Below are positions 1-8,827 of a DNA stretch of 64,000 nucleotides, piece by piece. The stretch lies in the NCBI RefSeq assembly GCF_019457475.1, contig NZ_CP080413.1:1984001-2048000 (forward strand), given 5' to 3'. The notes beneath the pieces were generated by a model. It worked only from the letters and a program-made list of their open reading frames with translations, was not told the DNA's origin and did not search any database. How positions within the stretch are numbered: position 1 is the first letter of the stretch; each line of letters starts with the position of its first letter. The DNA is from Shewanella acanthi (GTDB lineage: Bacteria; Pseudomonadota; Gammaproteobacteria; Enterobacterales; Shewanellaceae). A program made the position numbers and the translations under genes.

Positions 1-751
1 CGGCCTGAGGAAAGCGAGAAACCCTGGCAAAATGGGAACGTCCATCGATAACTGTGACATGCCAACCTTGGATCTTCGCGATTGTGGCAAGTGGCTGCGC
101 ATCATCGCCTCCGCCGCAGATAACAAGACGCGGAATAGGGGGGAGATATTCAACAAAGACTTCTAGCTGCGCATCATCAATGGTGTACTGACATCGACAA
201 GAGCCTTGCTCCTGCAGTGCTTTTTTCAAATCAGTGAAAATCCGCGCTGTCAGTTCGCCATGGGCGAGTCCTCCGAGTGTTGAACCATCACTAAAGAGCG
301 CAATTCGTTCGCCAATTCGAATACCAGAATGTTTATCAGAGGCAATCACTGTTGCTATCGCCGCGGATTTATTCTGTAACACGACATTGGAAATAATCTC
401 AATCATGAGGCAATTGTGCTTCAAATCGATGCGTTCAAATAACACATGAACGGTCCCATTGCAGCCTAGGCCAAAATTTAATGCAATATCAGTGTCTTCG
501 TTATCTTCTGCCGTATGATAACGGCGCACGCACGCGCCTGATTCTGTATGCCACCATGCGGTTTTAATCACTTCGGGTTCGAGACAACCACCACTTATTG
601 CCCCTTCGGTCTCAAATTGTGAGACAAGCATTCTTGCGCCAGGGCGACGATAAGCAGAGCCTTCTACTTTTACGACGGTAGCCAGGACTGCTTCATTATC
701 TGTTGTGACATTATTGACAATTGCATTATATAAAGCAGAAAGCCCAGACAT
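1..751 (-). CDS. XdhC/CoxI family molybdoenzyme maturation protein (3' end outside window)
   Basis: Reading the minus strand from an ATG at 751 gives 250 codons that run off the left edge. The start has AGGGG six bases upstream. The N-terminal part reads VLATVVKVEGSAYRRPGARM and then GAISGGCLEPEV, the usual signature of the XdhC_CoxI domain. About 190 residues later comes a Rossmann-type segment (PRLVICGGGDDAQPL) that starts the XdhC C-terminal domain. Members of this family bind the molybdenum cofactor and help sulfurate and insert it into xanthine-dehydrogenase-type hydroxylases. The gene is divergent from a two-subunit molybdenum hydroxylase starting at 1149, which is its likely client. 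The ORF is open throughout with no frameshift. Confidence 0.85.
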   Translation of the reverse strand, partial: MSGLSALYNAIVNNVTTDNEAVLATVVKVEGSAYRRPGARMLVSQFETEGAISGGCLEPEVIKTAWWHTESGACVRRYHTAEDNEDTDIALNFGLGCNGTVHVLFERIDLKHNCLMIEIISNVVLQNKSAAIATVIASDKHSGIRIGERIALFSDGSTLGGLAHGELTARIFTDLKKALQEQGSCRCQYTIDDAQLEVFVEYLPPIPRLVICGGGDDAQPLATIAKIQGWHVTVIDGRSHFARVSRFPQA

Positions 752-1148
752 CGTTATCCCCTGATTGCGTTTTTCGTCACGATTCAGCATATCTTTATTG
801 CGAATGGCTTCGGTTTTCCCTTGTCCAAATAACACATAATTTCAAGTGGTTGTTATAGCAACCAGTTTGGTTGATTGTAGAAAAATATCCAAATTTTACA
901 AAAATAAAGCTGGCATGAGTTTTAAGTCTCCATTGAGCCAAAGGGTGGGTACTACACATCACTATAGTGATTTAATGTATTCGTTTGATAAGTCATTGGA
1001 TGGATTTTGTTAATAACGACATTCATTAACTAGAATGAATGCACTGATAGATTTAAAGATAAGTGGAACACCGACTTTTCCCTTCGAGCCGAGTCGCAAT
1101 ATCGATTAAGTGATGTTCGAATAAAAGCATATGGAGCTAAGACAGCGT
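752..1148. promoter_or_regulatory. Divergent promoter region between xdhC-like gene and molybdenum hydroxylase genes
   Basis: This is about 400 bases without a coding region. It must carry promoters for both divergent units. TTGATA near 987 followed by an AT-rich stretch is a possible rightward -35. The only clear symmetry is the inverted repeat listed separately at 1020-1041. Confidence 0.4.
1020..1041. promoter_or_regulatory. Candidate operator: 8-bp perfect inverted repeat, 6-bp spacer
   Basis: CATTCATT at 1020-1027 and AATGAATG at 1034-1041 are exact reverse complements around a six-base spacer. The site sits about 110 bases before the hydroxylase start and downstream of a possible -35, where a TetR- or LysR-type regulator could act. 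No regulator gene is visible in the window, so the assignment is inference. Confidence 0.4.
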
Positions 1149-1613
1149 ATGAAATTACAGTTAAATAACCATACTTTTGATGTTGATGTCGCTGAAGATA
1201 CCCCCTTGTTATGGGTGATACGAGATAACTTAGGTTTCACAGGCACAAAATACGGCTGTGGTTTAGCGCAGTGTGGCGCATGTTCAGTCTTGATAGACGG
1301 TGCAGTTGTGCGTTCTTGCGTAATGCCGGTATCGAGTGCGATTGGAAAACACATTACAACGATAGAAGCCATCGAAGAAGATCCTGTCGGTAAACAAGTC
1401 GTTTTAGCATGGACTAAACATCAAGTTCCGCAATGCGGCTACTGCCAATCGGGACAAGTCATGGCGGTCACCGCCTTATTCAAGTCGAATAAATCGCCGA
1501 CTAAAGATGATATCAATGCTGCGGTCAATAATCTCTGCCGATGTGGTACTTACAACGCGATTAATGCGGCTGTCGAGGATTTATCAAAGGCACTTCCTGG
1601 GAGCAATACATGA
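1149..1613 (+). CDS. (2Fe-2S)-binding subunit of a molybdenum hydroxylase (IorA-like)
   Basis: This is the small iron-sulfur subunit of an aldehyde oxidase/isoquinoline 1-oxidoreductase type enzyme. It passes electrons from the molybdenum centre to the acceptor. The N-terminal plant-ferredoxin cluster is seen in GTKYGCGLAQCGACSVLIDG with a later Cys (RSCV). The second 2Fe-2S domain has CGYCQSGQ and NLCRCGTY. At about 155 residues it has the normal family length. An in-frame ATG at 1131 also exists, but the sequence aligns with the family from MKLQLNNH at 1149, and GGAG lies 12 bases before it; the start is not certain. Its stop overlaps the next start (ATGA). Confidence 0.88.
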   Translation: MKLQLNNHTFDVDVAEDTPLLWVIRDNLGFTGTKYGCGLAQCGACSVLIDGAVVRSCVMPVSSAIGKHITTIEAIEEDPVGKQVVLAWTKHQVPQCGYCQSGQVMAVTALFKSNKSPTKDDINAAVNNLCRCGTYNAINAAVEDLSKALPGSNT

Positions 1614-3898
1614 AAAACTTAGACGCCAAAAATGAGTTTTTACAGCTAAATCAAGATACCCCAGTGAATGTGTCTCGAAGACACTTTTTATTGTCTTCCG
1701 TTGGGTTAGCGGCAGGTGCTTTTGTGTTAAGTGTAGGCATTCCACTACGTCAAACCCGAGCCGCTCAGGCTGGCGGGATGGCGGCAGGCACAAGGGTTCC
1801 GGCATTCCTTAGGATCACTGCTGATAATAAAATCTATTTTCAGAGTCCTTTTGTTGAGGGCGGTCAGGGTGTCTTTACCGCCATGGCACAAATTATTGGT
1901 GAAGAGCTTGATGCTGAACCCATCAAATTTATCGTCGAAAATGCACCAACTGGCCCCGATTATCAGGTCGTGAAGGGCTTTGGTCGTATTACCGGTGGTA
2001 GCATGTCCGTGCAGACAAGCTATAGCACCATGAGGAAGTTGGGCGCGTTAGCAAGGCAAATGCTGCTTCAGGCTGGCGCAAAAGCATTAAATGTCGATGT
2101 GTCGGAGCTCACTACAACGCCAGGAAAAGTTGTTCACCTTAAATCAAATCGTTCATTAGATTATGGCCAGCTAGCTGAACAAGCCATGGGTTTACCAGTG
2201 CCCGATCCCGAGTCCATTAAATTACGCGATCCTAAAGATTTCCGCTGGATTGGCGCCCCTGTGGAACGGTTAGATGTCTATATGAAATCTACGGGTAAAG
2301 CTGAATATTGCATCGATATCAAAGTCGATGACATGCTTCATGCCGCCGTTAAGCATGCGCCACGCTTAGGAATGACCGTTAGTAGCATTACCAATCTTGA
2401 GCAAGTTAACGCGATGCGTGGTGTACATTCGGTTCATATTTTGGAAGGCGCAGTTGCCGTGGTTGCACCCCATTGGTGGGACGCAAAACGTGCAGCCGAC
2501 GCGGCTCAAGTCGATTGGATTGAACCCAAGGGTGAAGCGCAAGGTTCAATGCGATTTATGCCTGCAGACTTTTCAACTCAGAGCTTCAATGACATGTTAG
2601 CCGCTCGAAAAGAGAGAGGGCTCGATGCAGAAGTAAAAGGCAATGCATCTAAAGTGTTATCCGATGCGAAAGATGACACTGTCATAGAGGCGACATACCG
2701 AACTCAACACTTACGTCACGCACAACTAGAGCCGCCTTCGGCATTGGCAAGATTTAATACGGATGGAAGCTTGGATGTGTGGTGTCCTAATCAGGCGCCC
2801 GATATGTTTTTAGCCGATATTGCAAAAAGAACCGGATTGGCTGAAGACAAAATACATCTCCATTCCCCCATTTTAGGTGGCTTCTTTGGACGCCATTTCT
2901 TGTATCACGCAGCCAGTCCTTATCCACAAGCGATTATTCTTGCCAAGAAAGTCGGTAAGCCCATTAAATTAATTTGGAGCCGTGAAGAAGAATTCCTAAG
3001 AGACACAGTACGTCCCATGGCTGCGGTTCGTTTGAAGGCTGCCATTAGCAATAATAAGCCTTTGGCACTCGACATTGTTTCGTCGACCGAAGGTCCAACG
3101 GATGCCATTTGGGGACGTAATCCTGAAAAGGTAGACCCAACTGCTGTCGAAGGCTTGGCGGGCAAAGCCTATGACATTCCCCATGTGAGAGTGGGTTATG
3201 ACTTTGTCAAAAGTCCAATGATGCAGGGTTACTGGCGCTCGGTCGGAAACTCGATGAATGATTTCGTGTATGAATGCTTCTTTGACGAAATGGCGGATAA
3301 AGCAGGGGTTGATCCCATGCAGATGCGCCAGCAACTACTTCAAGAGAACAAAAGGTTGTCTCATTTACTCAATGTGGTGGTTGAGTCATCCGGCGGTTGG
3401 AAACGAGGACCATTTACGGCCGAAGATGGTTCAGTAAGAGCCCGTGGTATTGCAATGGCAGCGCCATTTGGCTCCCATGCAGCAGCCATTGCAGAAGTGT
3501 CGATTGAGAAGGGTAAGGTTCGCGTTCACCACATTTGGGAGGCCATTGACCCCGGCAGTATTGTTAATCCCGCCATTATTAAAGCTCAAATTCAATCAGC
3601 CGCGGCGATGGGCGTTTCACAGGTACTTTTTGAAGAAGTGATCTATGAAAAAGGCCTACCTTTGGCACGTAATTACAACAAGTACCCTATGATCCGTCCA
3701 ACGCACATGCCAGAAGTCCATGTTAGCATCATCGAAAGCGGTGAAAAAATGGGGGGAATAGGGGAGCCTGGATTGCCGGCGGTTTCACCAGCCATTGTCA
3801 ATGCCGTGTCACATTTGCTTGGACGTAGGATCCGACGTATACCTTTATCCGGAGTGATGCTGGAAGATAAAACGAAGTCGCCGTCAAATATGACTTAG
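1610..3898 (+). CDS. Molybdopterin-binding large subunit, Tat-exported (IorB-like)
   Basis: This 762-residue protein is the catalytic subunit partner of the upstream 2Fe-2S protein and overlaps it by four bases. Residues about 22-50 form a twin-arginine signal (SRRHFLLSSVGLAAGAF), so the holoenzyme is probably exported folded to the periplasm. Molybdenum cofactor regions are seen at GGQGVFTAM, GGFFGRHF, QGYWRSVGNS and, near the C-terminus, GGIGEPGLPAV with the conserved Glu. This fits the single-chain IorB/CoxL-like family (isoquinoline or aldehyde oxidation). The substrate cannot be read from the sequence. The pair and the divergent XdhC gene form one functional unit. Confidence 0.85.
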   Translation: MKNLDAKNEFLQLNQDTPVNVSRRHFLLSSVGLAAGAFVLSVGIPLRQTRAAQAGGMAAGTRVPAFLRITADNKIYFQSPFVEGGQGVFTAMAQIIGEELDAEPIKFIVENAPTGPDYQVVKGFGRITGGSMSVQTSYSTMRKLGALARQMLLQAGAKALNVDVSELTTTPGKVVHLKSNRSLDYGQLAEQAMGLPVPDPESIKLRDPKDFRWIGAPVERLDVYMKSTGKAEYCIDIKVDDMLHAAVKHAPRLGMTVSSITNLEQVNAMRGVHSVHILEGAVAVVAPHWWDAKRAADAAQVDWIEPKGEAQGSMRFMPADFSTQSFNDMLAARKERGLDAEVKGNASKVLSDAKDDTVIEATYRTQHLRHAQLEPPSALARFNTDGSLDVWCPNQAPDMFLADIAKRTGLAEDKIHLHSPILGGFFGRHFLYHAASPYPQAIILAKKVGKPIKLIWSREEEFLRDTVRPMAAVRLKAAISNNKPLALDIVSSTEGPTDAIWGRNPEKVDPTAVEGLAGKAYDIPHVRVGYDFVKSPMMQGYWRSVGNSMNDFVYECFFDEMADKAGVDPMQMRQQLLQENKRLSHLLNVVVESSGGWKRGPFTAEDGSVRARGIAMAAPFGSHAAAIAEVSIEKGKVRVHHIWEAIDPGSIVNPAIIKAQIQSAAAMGVSQVLFEEVIYEKGLPLARNYNKYPMIRPTHMPEVHVSIIESGEKMGGIGEPGLPAVSPAIVNAVSHLLGRRIRRIPLSGVMLEDKTKSPSNMT

Positions 3899-3944
3899 CT
3901 AACCTTTATAATGAGTCAGTGACAAAAATAACAGCTTGTTGAAA

Positions 3945-3973
3945 ATAAAAAGCCAGTGCATGCACTGGCTTTA
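3945..3973 (-). terminator. Intrinsic terminator of efp
   Basis: A perfect palindrome (AAAGCCAGTGCA followed by its reverse complement, 3949-3972) is followed on the minus strand by a T-rich run (CTTTTTATTTT). It ends the leftward earP-efp unit and can also stop rightward transcripts from the hydroxylase genes. Confidence 0.8.
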
Positions 3974-3992
3974 GCAAACAGGAAGAGGGCGA

Positions 3993-4553
3993 TTATACGC
4001 GCTTCTTGAATTCGCCAGTACGAGTGTCGATCTCAATCTTGTCGCCAACTTTAACGAAGTCAGCCACGCTGATTGTACCGCCGCCAGTGATAGTCGCTGG
4101 CTTCATCACTTTACCTGAAGTATCGCCACGAGCAGATGGCTCAGTGTAGATCACTTCACGTACGATAGTGGTTGGCATTTCAACAGAAATGGCTTTGCCT
4201 TCGTAGAAAGTCACTTGGCAGGTTTCTTCCATGCCGTCAACGATGTAAGCCGCTGCGTCACCTAAGTTTTCAGCTTCTACGTCGTATTGGTTGTATTCTG
4301 CGTCCATGAATACGTACATAGGATCAGCAAAGTAAGAATAAGTACAATCCAGACGATCTAGGATAATGTCGTCAATCTTATCTTCACCTTTGAAAGTGGT
4401 TTCAGTACCAGAGTTAAGCAGTAAGTTTTTCAGCTTTAACTTAACGATGGCAGCGTTACGGCCAGAGCGAGTTGTTTCTGTTTTCTGAACAACCCATGGG
4501 CTGCCTTCAAACATGATCACGTTACCAGGACGGACTTCATGAGCAGTTTTCAT
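3993..4553 (-). CDS. efp: Translation elongation factor P, arginine-32 type
   Basis: EF-P binds between the P and E sites and relieves ribosome stalling at polyproline. The start at 4553 gives [10 protein letters not shown] and 186 residues, the normal length, with AGGA nine bases upstream. A longer open frame to 4667 adds residues unlike EF-P. The N-terminal KOW-like domain tip reads TTRSGRNA with Arg at position 32, not the Lys of the EpmA-modified type. The C-terminal OB domains are intact ([17 protein letters not shown], ending [10 protein letters not shown]). Arg32 EF-P is rhamnosylated by EarP, whose gene lies 44 bases upstream on the same strand, so the modifying enzyme and substrate are co-transcribed. 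Confidence 0.97.
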   Translation of the reverse strand: MKTAHEVRPGNVIMFEGSPWVVQKTETTRSGRNAAIVKLKLKNLLLNSGTETTFKGEDKIDDIILDRLDCTYSYFADPMYVFMDAEYNQYDVEAENLGDAAAYIVDGMEETCQVTFYEGKAISVEMPTTIVREVIYTEPSARGDTSGKVMKPATITGGGTISVADFVKVGDKIEIDTRTGEFKKRV

Positions 4554-4597
4554 TACACAATTTCCTATATGTCGATTTTCTATTTCAGCGCAGCATC

Positions 4598-5782
4598 TTA
4601 GCTTTTTTTCACGAACTGGACTAGCCGAGTTGTAAGATCTGCAGCATTTATTGCGTCGATTGGCCACTTTTTAGCGTGTTGCAACAGCGGCAAACTGACT
4701 GGATTTAGGTTTTGCCAGTGAGTTCTCACGGCAGATTGCTTTCCTTGGTTGAACGCGAGGTTCAATTTTTTCCAAGTGGAAGCAATTTCAGGGGCAAGAT
4801 TATCGCAGTAAAGTTGCATAAAAGCTTCTAATTTTATGAGATGGTAGTCATCTTCTTGCGGATAAATGTGCCAAATAAACGGTTTTGCAGCCCATTGCGC
4901 CCGTAAAAAACTGTCCTCGCCACGGACAATATTCATATCGCAGCTCCACAGTAATTTATCGAAGCCCACTTGATCTGTCATCGGCAAAATATGCAGTGTC
5001 AATTCTCCAAGCGAGATATGCATGCCTGGTGTGAGCTCATCAATACTGCAGGGCAGTAGATGCTGAAGACTATTTAGGCTGCGTCCTTTTGGGATCAGTG
5101 CATGGATTTTGTGATTAATATTGGCTTGCTGTTGCCACAGTTCACACAGGGCGGGCAGGGCGTCGGTCTCATAACTAAAAACGCTGATGACCTTATCTTC
5201 GGCATTAATGCCATTAAGCCCAAGTGATTTGAACAGCCCAAGCTTATTACTGTCATCGGCCTGCCAAGCATCACGCTCGTCAAAGAGGCTGCGTTCACAA
5301 ATCAGCCCGCCTGTTTTTGGTGTAAAACCTGGGAAGTAAAAAAACTTTTTAATGCCGCTTGATTGCATTGACGGCAGGCCATGGCAACCCTCCACCCAAT
5401 CTTCAGCGCTTAAATACTCAAGGTTTAACCACACGGGCACTTTATTGGGGGTTTGACGATGAAGTTCTACGAGTTGCTGCTTGACGCTATCGGGTAGCTC
5501 GCAGGCAAACGCTTCAATCAACACCTCTCCGCTCTCAAAGACAACGGGCAGGGGATTAGTCCAATGAATAATGGTCACACCATTAAAACTCTGGCTATCA
5601 AGGCTTGGGTCTAATCTTGGCAAAATGTGGGAAAAGCCGTTTAAATCATCGACCCATAAACGCACTGGTAACTCATATTCTTTCACCAATTGCTTGGCAA
5701 GGCGCCAAGTAACGCCAATATCGCCATAGTTATCGACAACACAGCAAAAGATATCCCAGTGGGGCGAGCGAATATCGGTCAT
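4598..5782 (-). CDS. earP: EF-P arginine rhamnosyltransferase EarP
   Basis: EarP (formerly DUF2331) moves rhamnose from dTDP-rhamnose to Arg32 of EF-P in an inverting GT-B reaction. The 394-residue protein starts with the family signature [20 protein letters not shown], which holds the conserved Asp residues of the active site. The C-terminal nucleotide-binding half has [20 protein letters not shown] followed by YPQEDDYH, the conserved GEDS/WHIYPQ block. It is immediately upstream of efp, the standard arrangement in bacteria with this type of EF-P. Assignment is by motif and context, and both agree. Confidence 0.95.
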   Translation of the reverse strand: MTDIRSPHWDIFCCVVDNYGDIGVTWRLAKQLVKEYELPVRLWVDDLNGFSHILPRLDPSLDSQSFNGVTIIHWTNPLPVVFESGEVLIEAFACELPDSVKQQLVELHRQTPNKVPVWLNLEYLSAEDWVEGCHGLPSMQSSGIKKFFYFPGFTPKTGGLICERSLFDERDAWQADDSNKLGLFKSLGLNGINAEDKVISVFSYETDALPALCELWQQQANINHKIHALIPKGRSLNSLQHLLPCSIDELTPGMHISLGELTLHILPMTDQVGFDKLLWSCDMNIVRGEDSFLRAQWAAKPFIWHIYPQEDDYHLIKLEAFMQLYCDNLAPEIASTWKKLNLAFNQGKQSAVRTHWQNLNPVSLPLLQHAKKWPIDAINAADLTTRLVQFVKKS

Positions 5783-5833
5783 AACTGGCTTTACTCCTTC
5801 TTGACCAAGCTAAGGGATAAAAATCCCCCATAA

Positions 5834-5859
5834 AAAAAGCGGCGTTTAGGCCGCTTTAT
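5834..5859 (-). terminator. Intrinsic terminator of fldA
   Basis: AAAGCGGC and GCCGCTTT pair around a six-base loop (5836-5857). On the minus strand the stem is followed by seven T residues, just past the flavodoxin stop. Confidence 0.85.
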
Positions 5860-5889
5860 TCATCGTTAATGGATTAACGATAACTCGAA

Positions 5890-6417
5890 TTAGTCTTCAA
5901 ACTCGGCTAAACACATTTCTTCGTAGATTTGTTTAACCCAAGCATCAACTCGTTCTTCGGTCAGTTCTGGTTGACGGTCTTCATCGATACCTAAACCGAT
6001 GAAGTGGTCATCGTCGACTAAGCCTTTTGATGCTTCGAAGTTGTATCCGGCAGTTGGCCAGTGACCGATAATAATCCCACCGCGAGCCTGAACGATATCG
6101 CCCACCATGCCCATCGCATCGAGGAAGTATTCGGCGTAGTCTTCTTGGTCGCCACAACCGAAAATAGCGACTAATTTGTCAGTAAAATCGATTTGTTCTA
6201 ATTCAGGAAAGAAGTCATCCCAATCGCATTGGGCTTCACCGTAGTACCAGGTTGGGATCCCGAACATCAGCAGATCGTATTCTGCAATTTGTTCTTTGGT
6301 GCTCTTGGCGATATCTTTCACCTCAACCATTTGTTTGCCCAGTTTCTTCTGGATCATCTTGGCGACAGCTTCGGTGTTGCCTGTGTCGCTACCGAAAAAA
6401 AGACCTACAGTTGCCAT
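5890..6417 (-). CDS. fldA: Long-chain flavodoxin
   Basis: This small FMN electron carrier serves pyruvate-formate-lyase activation, biotin and isoprenoid synthesis, and reductases. The phosphate loop SDTGNTEA lies at residues 9-16, followed by the flavin-contacting GIPTWYYGEAQCDWDD and IFGCGDQEDYAEYFLDAMG. At 175 residues it is a long-chain flavodoxin with the extra loop. Neighbours ybfE, ybfF, seqA and pgm match the enterobacterial order. In E. coli fur follows fldA, but here earP and efp lie downstream instead. Confidence 0.97.
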   Translation of the reverse strand: MATVGLFFGSDTGNTEAVAKMIQKKLGKQMVEVKDIAKSTKEQIAEYDLLMFGIPTWYYGEAQCDWDDFFPELEQIDFTDKLVAIFGCGDQEDYAEYFLDAMGMVGDIVQARGGIIIGHWPTAGYNFEASKGLVDDDHFIGLGIDEDRQPELTEERVDAWVKQIYEEMCLAEFED

Positions 6418-6473
6418 TGTCTATCCTTTATGTCTAGTTCACTTATACGTTAATCTTGCTGCAATCGAACGTC

Positions 6474-6746
6474 TTAACATTCAATTTTTTGCTGAAGAAT
6501 TAATTCGATTAACTGGCTTCGGCTGATGTTACTGGCCAATGCCTGCTCATTCAAGGCGTCATACAAATCTTGTGACACCTTTAACTCTATTCGCTTTAAT
6601 CCTTTGGCTTTATCCCGCTGGATCTGGTTGCGCTTGTTGACCTTAAGCTGTTGGCTACGGGACAAAGGATTGCTACGTGGGCGGCCCCGGCGCTTTTCAT
6701 TGGCAAAAAGGTCAATGGTGGTTCTATCTGTCGCTTCTTTTGCCAT
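6474..6746 (-). CDS. ybfE: LexA-regulated protein, YbfE/CopG-like
   Basis: The start at 6746 gives MAKEATDRTTIDLF and 90 residues, which is the family form; a longer frame reaches 6842 but would overlap the upstream DUF2788 gene. The N-terminal half is basic (KRRGRPRSNPLSRSQQ) and the C-terminal half looks like a ribbon-helix-helix segment (KRIELKVSQDLYDALNEQAL). In E. coli ybfE is an SOS gene of unknown biochemical role. I see no LexA box directly before this copy. The gene lies 12 bases after the DUF2788 stop, so the two are probably co-transcribed. Confidence 0.85.
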   Translation of the reverse strand: MAKEATDRTTIDLFANEKRRGRPRSNPLSRSQQLKVNKRNQIQRDKAKGLKRIELKVSQDLYDALNEQALASNISRSQLIELILQQKIEC

Positions 6747-6757
6747 CTTATTATTGT

Positions 6758-6979
6758 TTAACCGATGCCTGAACCTTCCCAGGTCATCTGGATAATGCCT
6801 TTTGCAATAAACCCGGCGCAGCCGAGAAATAATACTAACCAAACGATAAATCGACCCAATTTAGGCACATTACCCTGTTTGAGCACATCGTGGATGGCCA
6901 TGCCGATAAAGAAAAATATCGCCGCAAAAAACAGGTTCAAGCCGATGGTTTCGATTTGTTCCATATACTGACTTAACAT
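6758..6979 (-). CDS. DUF2788 small membrane protein
   Basis: This 73-residue protein has two hydrophobic helices (LNLFFAAIFFFIGMAIHDVL and FIVWLVLFLGCAGFIAKGII). It matches the small conserved DUF2788 family found next to ybfF/ybfE in gammaproteobacteria. The role is unknown. The first Met is taken as start; Met6 is possible. Confidence 0.75.
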   Translation of the reverse strand: MLSQYMEQIETIGLNLFFAAIFFFIGMAIHDVLKQGNVPKLGRFIVWLVLFLGCAGFIAKGIIQMTWEGSGIG

Positions 6980-7080
6980 GCTTTCTTAGTCCTCTAGAAA
7001 CATCTAAGGCTAAAAGAGGCGCGAATATATCACATCGCCTTAGGACAGGCTATATCAATTAAGTCGAGAATCATTGTCAT

Positions 7081-7857
7081 TTACACTGCGTGTTTGTCAA
7101 TAAATTCAGACACTATACGGTTAAATATGGCGGGTTTTTGCGCATGTAACCAGTGTCCACAACCCTCGAGTGTTTTCGCCTGTGCTGCGGGAAATTGACG
7201 CATAATGTCGCCTCGATGTTCAGTGGTAACATAGTTTGAGTCGCCTCCGCGGATAAAAAGACTCGGTCCGTGATACACTTTCGCTGTTTCGCTACTTAGA
7301 TTGTGCCAGCCAATGATATTGGGGTAACACGCCTTAAGCCCTTTAAGATTCATTTTCCAACTAAATCCGGTTTCTGTGCGTTGCAGGTTTTTCAACAAAA
7401 ACTGCGCCGTTGGTTCATCAATGCCAGCCGCAATTAAATGCGAAAGTGCCATACGGCGGTCGCTTGAGCCCTCAAGGAGTAAGCTTTCTAATGCGGCAAA
7501 CACCAGATCGTGCCTTGGTTGATATGTTACAGGTGCGATATCGGCGGCAACGAGGCTAATAATGCGCTCGGGGTAGGCGAGGGCCGTTGCCATGGCGATT
7601 TTACCGCCCATGGAGTGACCCACAAGGTGAACCTTATCCAAGCCTAGGTCATCCACTAGATCCATCATTACCTTGGCAAGGCTTGGGTAATCCATTTCCT
7701 GCCAATGCTCACTGAGTCCATGGTTAGGCACATCGACACGGATCACCTGATGATTGGCTTCGAGCACTTGGCCTAGGCCCTTAAGGTTATCTAAGTTTCC
7801 AAACAGCCCGTGGATAAGGAGTACGGCTTGTCCTTGACCCGAGGTGACATAATTCAT
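7081..7857 (-). CDS. ybfF: Alpha/beta hydrolase, YbfF esterase family
   Basis: YbfF is a small acyl esterase with a short cap. The oxyanion motif LLIHGLFGNLDNL and nucleophile elbow VGHSMGGK are plain, with the acid in the late-strand region and the catalytic His in GCGHWLHAQKP. I chose the ATG at 7857 (MNYVTSGQGQ), which has AGGA six bases upstream and matches family N-termini. The frame also stays open to a GTG at 7908 with a weaker site. The 258 residues are full length. The gene is divergent from seqA, as in E. coli. Confidence 0.88.
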   Translation of the reverse strand: MNYVTSGQGQAVLLIHGLFGNLDNLKGLGQVLEANHQVIRVDVPNHGLSEHWQEMDYPSLAKVMMDLVDDLGLDKVHLVGHSMGGKIAMATALAYPERIISLVAADIAPVTYQPRHDLVFAALESLLLEGSSDRRMALSHLIAAGIDEPTAQFLLKNLQRTETGFSWKMNLKGLKACYPNIIGWHNLSSETAKVYHGPSLFIRGGDSNYVTTEHRGDIMRQFPAAQAKTLEGCGHWLHAQKPAIFNRIVSEFIDKHAV

Positions 7858-8065
7858 GGATTGTCCTGTGATTACTGCAAGTGAGTGGTGAATTTTGCCT
7901 CCGAACACTTTGCCTTGACAAGCAAATAAGGCATTTTACGCAGGGCTAAGATGTAAATTGCTGACTTTTTCAGCAATCGGTTCACTGGCGAGTTTTTGGT
8001 GTGCTATTTCACGCAATTTTAGATTAATGATGCTTTATCAGATTGATAGAGACAGATACACTGGG

Positions 8066-8098
8066 TAACGATCGCGTCGATCTCAAGTTTTGATCGTC
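8066..8098. promoter_or_regulatory. Cluster of three GATC sites upstream of seqA
   Basis: GATC occurs at 8070, 8079 and 8092, three sites in 26 bases, about 55 bases before the seqA start. SeqA binds pairs of hemimethylated GATC sites with one to three helical turns between them, so the cluster could give autoregulation or replication-linked control. The sites are seen directly; the function is inferred. Confidence 0.4.
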
Positions 8099-8147
8099 GT
8101 AACACTTTTTCGGTTAAGCCTATCGAATAACAAAGGATAATAAGGTT

Positions 8148-8717
8148 ATGAAATACATCGAAGTGGATGAAGAGCTCTATCGTCATATTGCCAGTAAAAC
8201 GGAACGTATTGGTGAGAGCGCCTCAGACATTCTTCGTCGATTACTCGGCCTTTCTGTCGATGCCGTCGAACCTTTAGCGCCTATTGATATCAGTGAGCCA
8301 AGTTTAGAGTCAGCTCCTGTTGAGGTGGTTGCCACCGCACCTATTGAAGTAGTGGATGTTGCTGTTGAAGTGAACGAGCCTGCGGATTTCACTTTGCTTG
8401 TTGATGAGCATCAATTATCCCAGCAAAAGGGCGCAGTGGGCCGTTTCTTATTTTTACTTGAACGTTTATCCGCGCAGAGCAAAGACCACTTTTCGCAAAT
8501 TTTGCATATTCAAGGTCGCGACCGCCTGTACTTTGCCCGTTCCCGTGAAGAGTTGCTCAAGGCCAGTGCCTCGGCGAATCCAAAGGAAATCGGCAATACT
8601 GGTTTTTGGGTAACGACTAATAACAACACAGCCAAAAAACGCGCGATTTTATCTGAAGTGTTAATGCAACTGGGTTGTGATGGTCAGTTAGCAGGCTTGA
8701 TTGCCGAGCGAATTTAA
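8148..8717 (+). CDS. seqA: Replication initiation negative regulator SeqA
   Basis: SeqA binds hemimethylated GATC behind the fork, sequesters oriC and blocks early reinitiation. The N-terminal oligomerisation domain reads MKYIEVDEELYRHIASKTER with SASDILRRLLGL, as in enterobacterial SeqA. A variable acidic linker follows (residues about 45-95). The C-terminal DNA-binding domain ends in the conserved GFWVTTNNNTAKKRAILSEV and LGCD. At 189 residues it is the usual length. It precedes pgm by about 110 bases, the arrangement seen in E. coli. Confidence 0.96.
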   Translation: MKYIEVDEELYRHIASKTERIGESASDILRRLLGLSVDAVEPLAPIDISEPSLESAPVEVVATAPIEVVDVAVEVNEPADFTLLVDEHQLSQQKGAVGRFLFLLERLSAQSKDHFSQILHIQGRDRLYFARSREELLKASASANPKEIGNTGFWVTTNNNTAKKRAILSEVLMQLGCDGQLAGLIAERI

Positions 8718-8827
8718 TCATCAGCGCCATCAATTTTTCCGCCATTAATTATTTGATGGTTTAAAAATCGGTGGCGTTTTTATATCGCTATAGTTGAGTA
8801 AACCGTTTTTCTTTAGGAGTAATGCAG

